DNA of 64,000 nucleotides, taken from NCBI GenBank assembly GCA_004026145.2, contig CP034992.1, positions 11,261,209 to 11,325,208 of the forward strand, given 5' to 3'. This DNA comes from Takifugu bimaculatus. Lineage: Eukaryota > Chordata > Actinopteri > Tetraodontiformes > Tetraodontidae. Below the pieces are notes generated by a model, which worked only from the letters and a program-made list of their open reading frames with translations, was not told where the DNA came from and made no database searches. Below are positions 8,700-20,900 of the stretch, one piece after another (the stretch's first letter is position 1; every line of letters begins with the position of its first letter). The position numbers and the translations under genes were made by a program.

Positions 8700-9736
8700 A
8701 CGGAGGAAAAGAACAGCACACTTTCCAAACAAGCACAAGTTGTTTTCGCCCTGAAGCAACTTCAGATGGCATAGCTCTAATCTAAACATAGTTTAGGAGA
8801 AACATATAGTCGATTACTCACATGCTAATAAGGTTGGCATTAATTAATCATAGTATATATATATGTTTATAATTATATGTAACGACGTATCATAGTTATA
8901 TTTAAAGCTAAACAGAAATATACTTTCTTCCTATGCAATATTTACAGCAAGAAACAGCTGTTTCCTTTTGAAATGCTGCTCTTCTCTATGGACACTAGGT
9001 GGCAGTAGTAAGCCTAATTATCCCCCCTTAAGATATTGTTCGGTCTCGTCAGATGGCGGCGATAAAACAGATCAGATTTTAAAATCCAGACGGACGCAAA
9101 ACATTATGATACATTTTCCATGTTTCCCTTTTTGTCACACCTGAAAGTGTTCCTGTGAAAGACACCAAATTTACTCAAGGCAGCTGCGCAGCATCAGTGC
9201 AGCCTGGCTGGTGTGGGTCTAAATAGTGTTCATAAATGTTTAAAAACTTAATTATTCTCCAAAGGTGTTTGGCTAGCACATATTTTCACAGTATATATCT
9301 GAATGTGTAAAAGGAAATCTCATTTAATTGAGCTTATTATCATGTGCAAGAACGAGCCATGAGGTCAAATTTGTATTGATTAAAAAAAGACACCATTTAT
9401 TTACATAAATTACAAGAAAGCACAAACTGGATCACCAAAGTCTACATTAAAAAGGTCTTGTACATTATATATTACATTTAACAGATTTACTATAGTTTAC
9501 TCCATCATTGCAAATAGAAGTTGTAATACAAGGGCTAAAACTTCATCGTCATCTCATTTAAAATTGCTAATCAAACAACAGAATCATAAAATTGGGAACA
9601 TTGTACTCACAGCACTTTGAGGACAACAAAGTCAGGACAACCGTCTGCGCGATCTCTGTAATATCTGAGACACCTGATTGAGGACTAGAGATTAAATAAC
9701 TGTTTACAACGTCTGGCAGAGGAGCCGGGCCGGCTT
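8700..9736. other. GRM2 3' flank / intergenic
   Basis: This AT-rich stretch lies between the PARP3 promoter region and the GRM2 stop codon. A minus-strand AATAAA near 9396-9401 could serve GRM2 polyadenylation, giving a 3' UTR of about 340 bp; it is conserved in the left copy near 2427. No open frame here resembles a gene. Confidence 0.45.
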
Positions 9737-9810
9737 TCACAAGGACGAGGTTGTGGAGTCCACGACCTCCCGTCCGTTGCACACCGTCGGGACAACGTTG
9801 GAGGCAGATG
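9737..9810 (-). CDS. grm2: GRM2 coding exon 5 (C-terminal tail and stop)
   Basis: The acceptor AG is at 9811-9812 after a pyrimidine-containing tract. The exon completes a codon split with exon 4 and encodes ASASNVVPTVCNGREVV followed by DSTTSSL and TGA. The conserved tail carries the PDZ-binding end. This exon lies inside the duplicated block and has a twin at 2728-2801. Confidence 0.93.
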
Positions 9811-11858
9811 CTGTGAGACATTAAACAATAATGAGAAGGAATGTTTTCATTCACATTTACACCCACACTGACAGTTGAAAAGCAAATTTCCTTCCTTCTA
9901 TTCTGCATTGTTTCTCATGAGAAACTACCAAATGTCGGCGTGAAAAGATGTGAATTGGATAAAATTAGAACGTTACTTAATATAAAGAAAAGTACATCTT
10001 TGAAATGTTGTGTCTGCGTGTACCTTGAGAGAAGCTGGAGCCCGGGCCGGTGGTCACGCTGAAGCGGGTGGTGGCGACTCTGAGGGTGCAGACATTCTTC
10101 TGGGGCTGGAACAGGATGATGTGGACCTTCGGAGCGAACAGGCAGCCCAACACCACTGAGCCGCTCAGGCTGACGGAGATGCACATGGTGGTGGTCTGAA
10201 CCTGGAGGAGGACAGAGGGTTCACAAACAAGGTCAGCGACAGGTCCTCTTCAGGAGGTCCTGATGATGTTCTCAAGAAGTAGAACCACACGTCTTCATTA
10301 ACAAGAGGGAGCTCAGAGGAGGGGGAGCGAGCGAAAGCTAAAAGGGTTGAGCTGTCTGTTGTTGCCGTTCTCCTCATGCTCCGTTCCAGGATAACAAGTC
10401 TGCTCACGTTGCGCTAAAAAAGGTGCAGGCACCCGACACGTTGATCACGTTGATGTAAGACGGTGAAAAAATGATTTGTTTCCTGAAACATTTGAAAACA
10501 CACATGCAAAATATGTGAATTGTTGCCAACACAAGGTCGTGGTACGTTCCGGCATGTACAGTATATCATGATAGGTGCAGGGATCTGTGCACCATAAATT
10601 CAGCATTAAGATTCAGTTCATGCCGCCTCTGAGACACAGCACACATGGCGCTGTGCTCAGGTCCTGGATTGAGATGTAAATTCCTCAGAACCCATGACAG
10701 GTTCGCTGTAAATCAGGTTTATTTGGGCCAGTGCTAAACGTTCTTCACTTTGGACCAATCGCTGACTTAACCTGAGGACGGGACCGCTGGAGCGACCTGT
10801 TAAGTGGTTTAAATAATTTATGGTGCTTTAGGAGAGCAGAGGACGAGGAATTTGCCTCCACAGTCACATTCGGTTTTGGCACAGTTTTCCAGTGGAGGGT
10901 GTTTCTCTTCACTGGTTTAACAATTTTGTTTTGTAAATGCAGTGATTTTTATTGGCTTGCTTAAGGTAGAACGTCCCAGCAGATGTCAAATTCAAGCTTT
11001 TATTGGTGTTTCTCTTCTGGATCAACCCACAACGACCATGTCTGAGCAGGCGGACACCAACGCCGGCGCAGTAGCTCTGAATATCCATCGTTGTCTCGCC
11101 TGTTTGCAGCCCATCTTTGGATGTTTACTCTGTCGTGCTAGCTGCCGAAATGAGATGACCAGCCCGCGGCCTCAGGATATGAGGCAAAGCTTCCATATTT
11201 CATAAGGTAATCAGACGTGTCCACGCTACAGTGGGCGGCATTTAGGGGCCTTTGACAGTTCTAGACAGACCCTCATCATATCCAAGATTTGCATCAGGCT
11301 GCAACATCCGAGAGGTGTCGGAGTCCTGGTGTAAATCAGCGACCACACGACCGTACTGTACCTGTGAAAGAGCCGAGCCGACTCATTGGCTCTGGCTATT
11401 ACTCATCGGCCGGGGGGGAGGGGGGGGGGGGCTCTGCCGTCTGTTTGATGAGCCCCTTTGTGGCTGTGGGTCTCGTGTTGCCTGAGGGGAGCGACAGCTC
11501 CTCTGAGCATTTCTGTAATCCCAGGACAGAGGCCACAGCTGGGAATCAGCATCCCAGCGCTTCACGCTCCGCTCAACGCTTAGCGGCACACATAGGGACA
11601 CACGTAGGGACACACGTAGGGACACGCATAGGGACACGCGTAGGGACACACATAGGGACACACGTAGGGACACGCATAGGGACACGCGTAGGGACACACG
11701 TAGGGACACGCATAGGGACACGCGTAGGGACACACGTAGGGACACACGTAGGGACACGCGTAGGGACACGCGTAGGGACACGCGTAGGGACACGCGTAGG
11801 GACACGCGTAGGGACACGCGTAGGGACACGCGTAGGGACACACATAGGGACACTATCC

Positions 11859-11956
<98 letters not shown>

Positions 11957-14900
11957 ATCTGTCTGTCTGTCTGTCTGTCTATCCATCCATCCATCCATCC
12001 ATCATCCATCCATCCATCCGCCTGTCTGTCTGTCTGTCTAATAATGTGTGTGAAACCCCTTTAACTGATAAAACAACACTATATTTGTCAGCCTTCTCCC
12101 TGAGTCCAGCCTCCACTTCCATAATTTACTTTCTCCTCATCAATTTTTCAGCTTTATCAGGTTGCTCTTGTTCTTGTCCCTGAGAGCTGCTGATCATCTC
12201 CAGCATGCAGCCAGTTCTGCTGAATTCAAGCAATAGAGCAACAATAAATAGAGAAAAAGAACATCTGAGGGCCAAATCAATACTGGCTGATGGTTGTCTG
12301 TGATTTGACGGATCAAGTCAAAATTTTACAGTGGTCACTTCCTAAAAACCCTGATGGCCACAGGGCCCAGGTATCATTTCACTGACAATAACGTCATGTT
12401 GTAAGTAGCATTTTCATGGACATTGTGGACTTACCCTGTAGTCACTGGCTGTAACATAGAAAATAGGTTGGAAAGCCAGCCAGATGATGCATGTGGTGTA
12501 CATGGTGAACCCGATGAACTTGGCCTCGTTGAAGTTCTCAGGGCATTTGCGTGTTTTGAAGGCGTAGACGGTGCAAAGGATGATGAGGATGCAGTTGTAG
12601 GTGAGGGACACGAGCATGCTGGAGTCCTTGCTGTTACACTTGAGGGTGACCACATCCCTCCGCTCTGGGCTCACTTCCTTTCGCACACCCGGGGCCTCGA
12701 CCACCAGCCAGACGATGACTACGACCAGCTGACAGGAGATCAGAGCCCCACAAATGGCGACCTGGGAGGCCGGGCTGATGAAGCGAGGCCTCTGGGCTCC
12801 GTCCTTCACTCCGCTGAAGATCCGAGCAATGCGGTTGGTCTTAGTGAGAAGGGCTGAGTAGCACACGGCAAAGGAGGTGCCTAACCCCAGCCGGCGTAGC
12901 GTGCACACGGCGGTGGAGGGTTTAGCGATGTAGATGAAGGTCATGCTATAACACATCAACACACCCAGCAGAAGGATGTAGGAGAGCTCGCGGCCGCTGG
13001 CTTTCACCACGGGCGTCTCGTTGTGTTTGAGAAAGAGGCCGACAATGAAGAGGGTACACATCATCCCCAGACAGGAAACAGTGACCGGTCCGATCGCCCA
13101 GGCGTCTTCCCAGCGGATGTACTCCTCGGGCAAATCATAACAGCCTGTCAGGTTGGCCAGAGGCCACTGTCCAAAGCTGCAGTCAGCGCAGGTGAACTCG
13201 TCGAGCAAATACTGGAAGGGCTGACAGGGGATGCAGATCCAGCAGCACACGTCTCCAGGCTGCATGCTCTTCACCTCGTTCTTCCTGCAGGGGTCGCTGC
13301 ACTGGGAGGTCGGCGCAACTTGGCCAGCCCAAGGGATCAAGCTTGTGTTGAGGGTCAGCCCCTGAGCCCAGTACCCAACCTTTTGGTAGACGTAGCGGTC
13401 GCCTTCTTTGTGGTAGTGGAAAATGTTGTAACGGCCCAGACTGTCCCCAAAGCCATCGAAGCGGACCACGTTCTCCGTGTCTGGCGGACGGAATGGTGCT
13501 GTTACAGGAGACGAGAGCATTAGAAAATTACAATACTTGCGTAATTAAAAGATGAAATCAATCCTTATATAGTGCTTATATTAAAAATGTGATTTTTAAA
13601 AAGAAAAACGCACTTAGTAGTTTATTTGAGTCTCTGCGTGGCTCCTTAAAGTTGGAGCATAATTTAAAACTTCTCATTAAATCTTGTCTCTGGACTGCAA
13701 AATTATTTATTTGCCACAAGCGATGAAGGGAAAAAGTCCCATTTGGACATAAACACAGTGGTGCACCTCCCTCTCCCAACTATGAAAATGTCAGTATTTC
13801 CATAAATGAAAGGAGAAGACAGCTTGTTAAGAACAGCGAGCATGAGAATTGTTAGAGCTGGCATTTGTGACATGTGGATGCATGGATGCAAATGCTGTCG
13901 CCTCGTTGAGAAGGGGCAGAGGAGAGATGACCCTCGCGTGATCGCTGTCCGTGATGCCGAACACCCTCCTCCCCCTCAAGTCAAGTTATACGGAGAAAAT
14001 AAGCCTCCGAGCACAAGCGTGAGCAGTTAGTTTCACGTTTGCAATGTTGTGGAAACATGCGTGAACCATTCCTGCGTCACATTCCACAGCGCGGGATTAG
14101 TCACTCACCTTCAAACTTGACTTTGAGGATGTAGTCCCGGTAAAACTTTCGGCCGTTGCCGCGTTTCAGAGCATCGCACACCTTGGTTGAGTTGGGGCAC
14201 AATGCCTGCCTCATGTTGTGCAAGGCGGCGGCCATTGCGTAGACAGCATTTACCACAAACATAATCTTGGATTCTGGCTGGAAGGGTGCCTCCCGGAGCG
14301 AGTGTTTCCCGCAGCTCAGATCATGGAGGCTGCACTGGAACTGGTTTTCCCAGAACTCTCTGAACCAGGGGTTCCTGCTGTTGTTATAGGGGTGAAGGCC
14401 AGTGAAGTAGTCGTTGAACCTGGGTATCTGATAGGAGGCCAGTTCGATGGTGAACGCTCCATCAGCCACGGCCTCGCTGCCCCTCACCACGCTCTCCTGC
14501 GCCCCCCAGCCATCGCTGGCTACCCAGGTGAAGGTGACGTTCATGCGGTTGGCCGCCACCAGTAGCTCGCGTGCGTCTTCGCTGCGCGTGAACAGGATGA
14601 CCACCTTGGCGTTAGACTTCTGCTGCAGGGATCGGATCACATTCTCGTAGCTCCAGCGGCTCATGGAGCGGCTCACCTTGGCCGAGGTGGCGATGCAGAT
14701 CTGGCGGGCGCGAGCTTCTTGCTGGAAGGCATCGATGCCTGTTTCCCCGTAATCACCTTCCGACGCTACTGTAGAAACATAGGTCCAGTTGAAATACCGT
14801 AGGATCTCCGCCATGGCCTTGGCCTGGTAGAAGTCGGGGGGAACGGTGCGGGCGAAATAGTCGTAACGGGTCTTGTCACTGAGTTTGGCACTGGTGGAGG

Positions 14901-17900
14901 CATAGCTGATCTGAGGGATTTGAAAGAGTCGCAGGAGGTTGGCTACCTGAAATATGAGAGACGGAGGAGTTTATAAATTCAAGTTAGCTTGGAAAAACAG
15001 AGAATCAGAGCAAGAAAGGGAGGGGTAAGACCAGAGGGTTGCAAGTAAAAAGAGGGCAAAGGGAGAATCTTGAATCTGAATTTCATGTGTAATAGGTTCT
15101 GTCAGTGGCACCATGCCACATGTCATGTGCAGAGGAAGATACTGACGAGCTGTTGCTTCAGGCGCTTCTGTGGAGGCCTCAGGGTAGCCAGGCTGATCAG
15201 TCAAATGAATGCCAACTTCACTCTATTTGACTTTAATGTCAGTTCACACACCAGCACACTTGTGGCATCACGAATACCAATGAGTCATTCCAAAATTCAG
15301 ATTCAGATTCAAAACCACCTATTTGGTTTTTCTTTTAAAGTCAAGCCCGCAGCATTCTGCAACGGAACGAATTAAAATTCAACAACGTCATTAACAGATA
15401 TGATACAAGCAGCTTAAATTGCCAATCACGGCAACAAAAACCTCTTCTGGACTTATGTTGTGCCTCATTTGATTTAATCACCCTGCAGGATCAGCAGCGA
15501 TAACTGGATTGATTAGAAGTAACGAGGGATCACTTTGGAGGCAGATTTATCTGCAACATCACAACCAAGATGATGCACAGCGACAACAACCGAGTTGTTT
15601 ACTGGATTAAAATCAGAACTTTTCTCACCATGAGCAACTCTGACAGCACTAGTAGCACAGACCCTTTGGCCAATCAGAGGTCGTCTTAGGTGGAGGACTT
15701 GTCCCCTCCAGAGTCTCCTCCCATCAATCACAACCGTGGCGGTCCACACTCGTACCAGTTGTCGCACTACCAAACTGTTAGGGGTGCAGCAGCTCTCTCA
15801 AACCAGCCTACTTGCCAAAGATTGCAGGTGCTAATTATTTTAGGAATGAGGAAAGCTAAGTCCGAAACGTCATCGGCCTCCATCTCAGCCAGCAGCAAGA
15901 TTTGATAGTAATAGATTTCTACCCATAGAGGGCATTCACTCTTAGAATACAGCAAATTGAAATACTTGGACAAAAATGTCAAGAGTTGGACAATATTCAA
16001 TAAACAAACGCACCTAATACCCCAAAACATTTGTTTTCAGGGAAAGAATTTTTTGTCCAAAAACCATATACATGAAGATTCAGATCCAACACTGTCGTTA
16101 ATGTGAGACCAAGAGTCTTTTCTCAGCTCTTTCAGGTTCCTCATTAGGTCAGGAGTGGACCTAGATCATTCAAAGCCTGATCTGAGCTTGAGACTCAGAC
16201 ACTTGCTGACTGAACGACGAAAGGTCTTAAATAAGTCAGTGACTTCTTAAAAACTGCTCTGCTAGACAATTTGTTCTGATTAAGCGATTTCTATTATATT
16301 TTAACACAAAAGCAGTCGGAAAGGCTCAGAGGGGTCCTGCAGGGTAGAGCGAGGAGGTCCTGGTGGAATTGGAATCCAGGTCAGTAACACTGCATCTGAT
16401 TCTTTAGTTGAGGGTCTTAACGACATCTGAGCAGCGAGTCCTTCCAGACAAACACAAAGATCCTGATAGATGCAGAAACACTTGTACCATGGTGCATTAT
16501 TAATCAACTTCAGTTCTTAAATAATTATAAGGCTTCAATACAATTTGGGTGTCATTTTCTCTACGGGGGTAAAACACACATTCACTGTGCTGACATTTGG
16601 TGATGTTTGCAATAGTGAAGGAGTAATTCCTCTGCAGGGCTTTGAGAGGAACACAATGCCATCTGAGTAATCCACTTACATGTGGCTTATAGAGGGTGTA
16701 AATCGCACCGCCAGCTGTGCTGCCAATACAATTGGCTCATTAAAATGTAATTATATAGATGTTTACATAGCCTGGTGCGCCACAATCCAAGACATTTGTG
16801 TGCCAAAGCCTGTGATTGACACCTTAGTCACTCAGACATCTCAGTTAGGAAACGTGTGAAGGAGATTACAGCTGCTTCGGGATTAGGTGGCTTTATAAGG
16901 CAAACATGCTCATTGCCCACAGTTGCAAAAGGTTTTAGTGCCATGAATACAGTTGCCTAAGTGTGTAACTTAGCCTATGTCTCAGTTTCACCATAAATCA
17001 GGAGAGAATCGGATTCTCCGTGCGACACCTTCTTCAGTTCCCCAAATGAGGACAAGGTTCGGCGTGACTGCGCTCCAGGGTCTCTGGCTGAGCCGATTAC
17101 TGCAAAAGCAGTTTCCGCCAAAACGGTGAGAGCATAAAGAGCCTGGTAGCTGTATCTGACATTGAGGCGCTAAGCAACAGGATTGGTCTTTTCAGCTGTC
17201 GTGTACTGTTTCCATAGAGATACCCCGGAGGCACCGGTGAGCAGCGTGAGCCAGACTCACACCGACGGCCCGTGTGAAATGTCAAAATATGCTCGTGTTA
17301 GGCCGCATATAGCCATTCATACATGGCAAAATTTCATTTAAAAAAATACTTTTTTAGTGTTTAAAAAGTGGCTGCTCGAAGGCGAACCAGAGATGCTGTT
17401 CATTTTGCAGCACATCAGGCCGCACACTGTTTACGACTGCCCAGCACGGAAAGGCTGAGAGGCGTTATGTAAAAGAAATAAAGGCGTAAAGCAAGGACAG
17501 CGGAGGCAAACTGGCAAATGGTAGAAGTGCAGGGACACAGAAATAAGAGACTGAGAGAGTTCTGGTTGAGGAAATATCAGGCCTACTTTGTAGAGATGTC
17601 ATGATTTTTTTTTTTCGACATGAAAAGCCCATCTGCTCTTCCCAGAAGACTGTCTCAGTGTGCTTTTACAGCAGTAACACTATTCCCAGAGCAATAGTCC
17701 GTATCTCCACTCACTATCACACACACACACACACACACACACGCTCACGCTCACGCTCACGCACAGCAAACTGCAGTATTCCAAACGACACTTCTAACTG
17801 CACACACCAGAGCAGGACACACATGTACACATAACATAGCGTACAGTTATGCTATCCTCATAAGTTTATTTCTTATATCTTGGTTGCTTGGCAACAGTTT

Positions 17901-20900
17901 TAAATGGGTAGAAGTGTAGGCGCCAGGGTGGTGTGGTCCTGCCCCCTCATCCTGCTGGAATGAGATTCTCCTTTATGTGGCAGTAGTCTTTCAAGCCCCC
18001 AGAATGAATCTCCGCCACATGTTAAGATGTAGCCACGCGTCCATTCAGCGTGCACTCACCTCCATTCATGTCATTTCTTCACTCTGACTCAGAGTCTTTA
18101 CAATCATTTCATTTCATGCTCCATGCAAACTAGCAGAAAAATAAGTTAAAACCCAAGGGTTAGGGTTAGGGTTGGGCCGGAGACGGTTTTACCAATGGGG
18201 GAGTTTGTGCAGTGGACATTGTGTACATTTCAGCTGCCCAAACAGCATGTTCAGCTAGACCACTGAATAATCCAATCACATGTTAATTATTCAAGGTTTT
18301 TGAAGCACATTCTTTACTGTTACCCATAAAAAATGCATCCTTGCTGCTTGGCTTTACTGATACATTTCATCGTTATTGTTCTCTCTGGCAGGAATTCTAT
18401 CATGTGTGCATCCATGTTTAAAGCCTCCATGTGACTCATGAATGCTCCAGAGATTGTTATTGTCTACCTGCGGACGGCAATTCTATAAATAGTGTTGTTT
18501 GTGGATTGTCTTGGGAAAAAAATGAGCCCCTTTAGGAATTCATAGATCTGTATCTCCAAATGCGTCTCTAGTAATGTTGAGTTTCAAACCAGGATTGTGT
18601 CCCAGAGCTGTTTGGTTTGTGGATGTCTCTGTACGATCAGAGCAACAACCTTTTATTGTTTCTGGAAATTTCTTTTGTGCCGGTGTTTGATCATTCCAGA
18701 GGTGCTGTACCTCTAATACTCTGCTATTATGATGTGTTTCTGGGAGATTTGCTGTCATCACACTGTTGGGGTAACCTGCCCGAGCCTCCGTGATTGGAGA
18801 TTACAAAGCATTTAGTGCACAGTGAAGTGGAACCATAATGTCTAAAAAAGCTGCTTTATGGTAGAATAGATGCAGGTGGAAACATTTGGGTAATTGATTA
18901 TGACCTTTTTAAGGCACTAAATGTGATGTGCTGCACTTAAACGTGTATCCTGTCAGGTTCTAAGCTCTTTACACGTCTCTACAGATGTAAAATCGACAGA
19001 AAATAGGAGCACATCCTGAAACCGTTGGCAGGTTTTGGGTGGAAGCCATAGCTCCATCACTTGGCTTCCGTTATCGCTTTCCACCTGCTACAGTGCCTAT
19101 CACCAGCATCTCTGCGAAACCTGATCTGGCTTTAAACCCCTCTGTATCTCTTGAAACAACACCTCTACCAAAGCCCCAGACAGCAGCCGCAGATGGAGGA
19201 GATAGGAAGCAGCCTGCGAGAGCATCGCAGAACTTTGCATCCATGTAAATCAATCTGTCCCCATTTGATTCCAGCCAGTATTTCTAGGCCTGCAGCCATA
19301 TCCGCCTCCATATCTGAGATTGTCACAGCACAACCCAACGGCGCATTGATGTTCTCCGTCATTGTGACTGATTTAGATGGCGCGCACTGTTCTAACCACC
19401 TGTCAGTTTAATGTGTTCTACCATGTTGCCATTCCAGTGTTTGCAGTTCTTCTGTAACTACCTTGTCTGCAGGGTAAAATACACCATTTCAATAAATTGA
19501 GGGGCTCCAAAGGTGGTACACAAAGCAGGAAGCAACGGTACAAAACAGTGAAATATAGTGTAGCTTTGTTATCTGCCTAGCAGCGACCAATGGGGAGACA
19601 AACATGCCCCACACTCCTGCCAACCATAAATATTTTAGTGTAATAATTTGACTCCTGGAAACACAGCAAACACACACATGCAGATATGAGGACTAGTTTT
19701 TTCGACCTCTCAGAGACCATTTCTGAAATGTCACCAAAATGAAAACAATGTGCTCCCACATCTCAAAGTGATTAAACGCCTTCAATCAACCTAATGTGCA
19801 TGTTTTTGGACAGAAAACGCACAGGAAGCAGCCTATAATTCTTTCAAAATCAAAGCTTGGGTATGTTAGAGAGTTACTAGATGAATTCATGAAAATACCA
19901 CGGGTTTGAGAGGAAATTGCCCATAGTGTGAATGTGGAATGGATTCTGCGACCCGCTCCTGTTGACGCCTGAGATCTGCTAACCTCTCAACCAGGGCCTG
20001 CAATAGTACATCCATTAATTACCACAAGCCGAGGGTGCTGTCTGAGGAGCCCCAGATTCAGGGTTCCTCTAAAATTACATCTCCTTCATCAAGTCCTTTA
20101 TTTTCAACCTGTCCTTTTCACCAGGAACCCCAGTATAGCTGCACTGAATCCTCTGCTTCGGTCCCTGGAGCTTTCCAGCAGTGCAGGGTAATGAATCATG
20201 GTGCTGTAATGTCTCGTCAGCAAGAACAATTACTAAAGAACAGGTAAAAATAGTTATTTTATAATCTTCTAATTTCTAATTTATTCCCACAGTATGAACA
20301 TGGACTTTAATGTTAAACACCAGCCTGCCAGTGTGTGGATGTTGTACAAATGTTGCCGTGATTGATCGTTAGCATATCAGTGCTGACAAGGCAACTCCTG
20401 GCTGCTGTGGCCAACAAATCATGACTAAAAAGTATGGAAAGATGAAGTCCCCTCAGGAGAAGTCTTCCGCTGGCCGCCACTGGCAGCTGTTCATGCAGCA
20501 TCTGTGATTTATCAGTGATCTGAAGCCAATCATTATTTCTGAGTGGGTGGAACAACAGGCAGATATCTGAAAGACAGGACCAGTGGTCTCGTGAACTGTG
20601 TCCTGCAGTAGCGCCGACGCACGCGGCCCTCACGCCTGAGCGAGCCAGGGAGAAGACCGTGCGTTAATGAGTTGAGGCGCTCGCCCTTACGAATGTCTGC
20701 GAGCCTCCACGCGGTCGGCTCATTTCTTCTCACAAGGACCTAGAATCTGATAGACCACAGCCGAGGATTAGGAGAACCAAACAAGGAGAGCGTTCTTGCT
20801 TCGGCTCCGGCGACCAGGCATGAGCCGCCGCCGCCCAAAGCAATCATGCTGTCACTAGTCATCTGTCAGGCTGTCTTGGAGGCAACATCTGGAACTTGTC

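Larger units (their letters stand above)
7914..9829. repeat. Right copy of segmental duplication
   Basis: This is the counterpart of 1-2820. It appears to be the ancestral context, because on both sides it is continuous with complete genes: PARP3 on the left and GRM2 on the right. It keeps uninterrupted pre-insertion sites for all three LTRs of the left copy. It also has small stretches missing from the left copy, including about 24 bp near 8231-8255 and about 44 bp near 9653-9695. If the event was a tandem duplication, the full unit runs from about 2821 to about 9829 (7.0 kb). Confidence 0.92.
10202..12434. other. GRM2 intron 4 (2.2 kb), repeat-bearing
   Basis: This is unique sequence at 10202-11580 and 12045-12434, with a compound tandem repeat between them (described separately) and a G-rich run at 11409-11430. 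No exon-like open frame is seen inside it. Confidence 0.8.

Noticed and set aside
9567..9908. A 113-codon frame at the GRM2 3' end
   Set aside because: It reads the GRM2 last exon in the wrong frame; the exon fits the mGluR tail from the acceptor at 9811-9812.
11587..11853. Possible CRISPR-like array
   Set aside because: Units are directly contiguous 12-mers with no spacers, in a vertebrate intron.
11289..12041. Open frames of 77-250 codons over the 12-bp repeat and TATC array, on both strands
   Set aside because: The unit length is a multiple of three with no stops; there is no recognisable domain and the stretch lies inside a GRM2 intron.
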